Shown: piece by piece, positions 62,942-64,000 of the stretch
Numbering within the stretch: the stretch's first letter is position 1
Layout: the number at the start of each line of letters is the position of its first letter
From: Nguyenibacter vanlangensis
GTDB lineage: Bacteria > Pseudomonadota > Alphaproteobacteria > Acetobacterales > Acetobacteraceae
NCBI RefSeq assembly: GCF_038719015.1
Contig: NZ_CP152276.1
Coordinates: forward strand, 1,064,001 to 1,128,000
DNA length: 64,000 bases
Direction: 5' to 3'
Made by a program: the position numbers and the translations under genes
Notes under the pieces: generated by a model
Seen by the model: only the letters and a program-made list of their open reading frames with translations
Told to the model about the DNA's origin: nothing
Database searches by the model: none

Positions 62942-63996
62942 CAAGCTTTTGTCCCCAATCTTTGACCCGTGTACCGTCGGACCCGAATTTCTTCCCACCA
63001 AGCACGATTGTCGAGATACCACTGGATTGTCTTTCGAAGTCCGGCTTCGAAATCGTGCCGTGCGGTCCAGCCCAGCGCCTGTTCGGCATAAGAGGGGTCG
63101 ATCTCATAGCGAAAGTCATGGCCCGGTCGGTCGGCAACAAAGCGGATCAATCGTTCACGCGACCCCGCCGGATCGGGGCGCAACGTATCCAGTAGAGCAC
63201 AGATGGATTTGACCACCTGGAGATTGGTGCGTGGCTGACGGGCGCCAATCGCGTATGTCTCGCCCGGCTTACCGTGTTCCACGGCACGAACGAGCGCCTC
63301 CGCATGGTCTTCCACGAAAAGCCAGTCCCGTACATTCTCGCCCGTTCCGTAAACCGGAAGCTCCTTGCCCTCAATGGCGTTGATAGTGACGAGCGGGATC
63401 AGCTTTTCAGGAAAATGCCAGATACCGTAATTGTTCGTGGTGTTCGTGATAAAGGTCGGCAGGCCATAGGTATGATGCCAGGCGCGCACCAAATGGTCGG
63501 ATGCGGCCTTGGAGGCGGAATAAGGGCTCCTGGGATCGTAGGGCGTGGTTTCCGTGAAGGGCGAATCCGATGGGTCGAGATGACCGAACACTTCATCGGT
63601 GGAGATATGATGGAAGCGGAAGGCTGCCTGACGTGGCGCGGCCAAGCCATTCCAGTAGGCGAGCGCGGCGTCAAGCAGGGAATAGGTACCCACGACATTC
63701 GTCTGCACAAATGCGCCGGGACCGTCGATCGAGCGGTCCACATGACTTTCTGCCGCAAGATGCATGACCGCATCGGGCTGGAAGTCTACGAACAAACTGC
63801 GTAGGGTGGCGTTGTCGACGATATCGACCCTGACATGTCGATAGCGGCTGTTGTGCGCGACTTCGGCAACCGTAGCGTCCGACGCCGCATATGTCATATA
63901 ATCAATATTTAGCACGCTGTGCCAAGTATGACGAATGAGGTGACGTACAACGGCTGAACCGATGAACCCACAACCACCCGTTAATAAAATCCTCAT
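62941..63996 (-). CDS. rfbB: dTDP-glucose 4,6-dehydratase
   Basis: 351 residues. Short-chain dehydrogenase fold with NAD loop GGCGFIGS (7-14), the catalytic STDEVF (132-137; T133, D134, E135) and Y159-x3-K163 (YSASK). HVDRSIDGP and [15 protein letters not shown] are further signatures, though the usual NNYGPYQ is altered to NNYGIWH. First gene of a four-gene rhamnose operon in which each start overlaps or nearly touches the previous stop; its promoter lies beyond the window. Confidence 0.96.
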   Translation of the reverse strand: MRILLTGGCGFIGSAVVRHLIRHTWHSVLNIDYMTYAASDATVAEVAHNSRYRHVRVDIVDNATLRSLFVDFQPDAVMHLAAESHVDRSIDGPGAFVQTNVVGTYSLLDAALAYWNGLAAPRQAAFRFHHISTDEVFGHLDPSDSPFTETTPYDPRSPYSASKAASDHLVRAWHHTYGLPTFITNTTNNYGIWHFPEKLIPLVTINAIEGKELPVYGTGENVRDWLFVEDHAEALVRAVEHGKPGETYAIGARQPRTNLQVVKSICALLDTLRPDPAGSRERLIRFVADRPGHDFRYEIDPSYAEQALGWTARHDFEAGLRKTIQWYLDNRAWWEEIRVRRYTGQRLGTKA

Positions 63997-64000
63997 ACAT

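Noticed and set aside
41545..64000. Second copy of the tRNA-Arg 3' end as an att site
   Set aside because: By eye I found no second match to the T arm-acceptor segment in the window; it might lie further right.

Overview
The window looks like a chromosome segment from a high-GC alphaproteobacterium, most likely an acetic acid bacterium (Acetobacteraceae, Gluconacetobacter/Komagataeibacter-like). This is inferred from gene content: the DUF3576-leuS-lptE-holA order, the rsmB-rpe-heparinase order, DUF1489, and abundant insertion sequences beside a polysaccharide locus. No database search was possible, so species-level assignment is open.

Bases 1-41200 are mostly housekeeping and accessory chromosome. 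In order they hold: a partial FAD oxidoreductase; two cation diffusion facilitators and a ClC transporter; a CobW GTPase translationally coupled to a WD40 protein; a sulfur-trafficking operon (two cysteine desulfurases, a [2Fe-2S] ferredoxin and mnmA) followed by a GST and a glycosyltransferase; an alpha/beta hydrolase; tyrS; a Rieske protein; an M29 aminopeptidase; a DUF4160/DUF2442 pair; a glycosyltransferase; a tandem array of 171-bp repeats; rsmB-rpe-heparinase; a YggS-type PLP protein; kup-hemW; a secreted nucleoside hydrolase; DUF1489; a lytic transglycosylase; a GH3-family protein without the usual catalytic residues; an MFS exporter; and DUF3576-leuS-lptE-holA.

At 41265-41564 lies a tRNA-Arg(CCU) gene split after U36 by a 223-nt ORF-less group I intron. 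It marks a change of style. From about 41.7 kb to the right end the DNA is a surface-polysaccharide locus: a fatty-acid hydroxylase-like protein, three GT4 glycosyltransferases, an LTA-synthase-like phosphotransferase, KpsC- and KpsS-like capsule proteins and a Wza-like outer-membrane lipoprotein, then (minus strand) rfbB-rfbA-rfbC-rfbD for dTDP-L-rhamnose and a large TPR-GT2 glycosyltransferase. The final rhamnose gene, rfbD, carries an apparent frameshift.

Between the two polysaccharide blocks (about 52.37-58.14 kb) is a nested pile of mobile DNA: fragments of IS3, IS481, IS21 and IS5 elements, a truncated serine-recombinase unit, and three elements that look complete (IS630 type; IS3 type, 1312 bp with ACC target duplication, inserted in istB; IS5/IS427 type, 819 bp with CTAG target duplication). 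Outside the mobile DNA there are also dispersed and tandem non-coding repeats, including a 171-bp family with four adjacent copies and one distant copy, and a pair of long hairpins downstream of tyrS.
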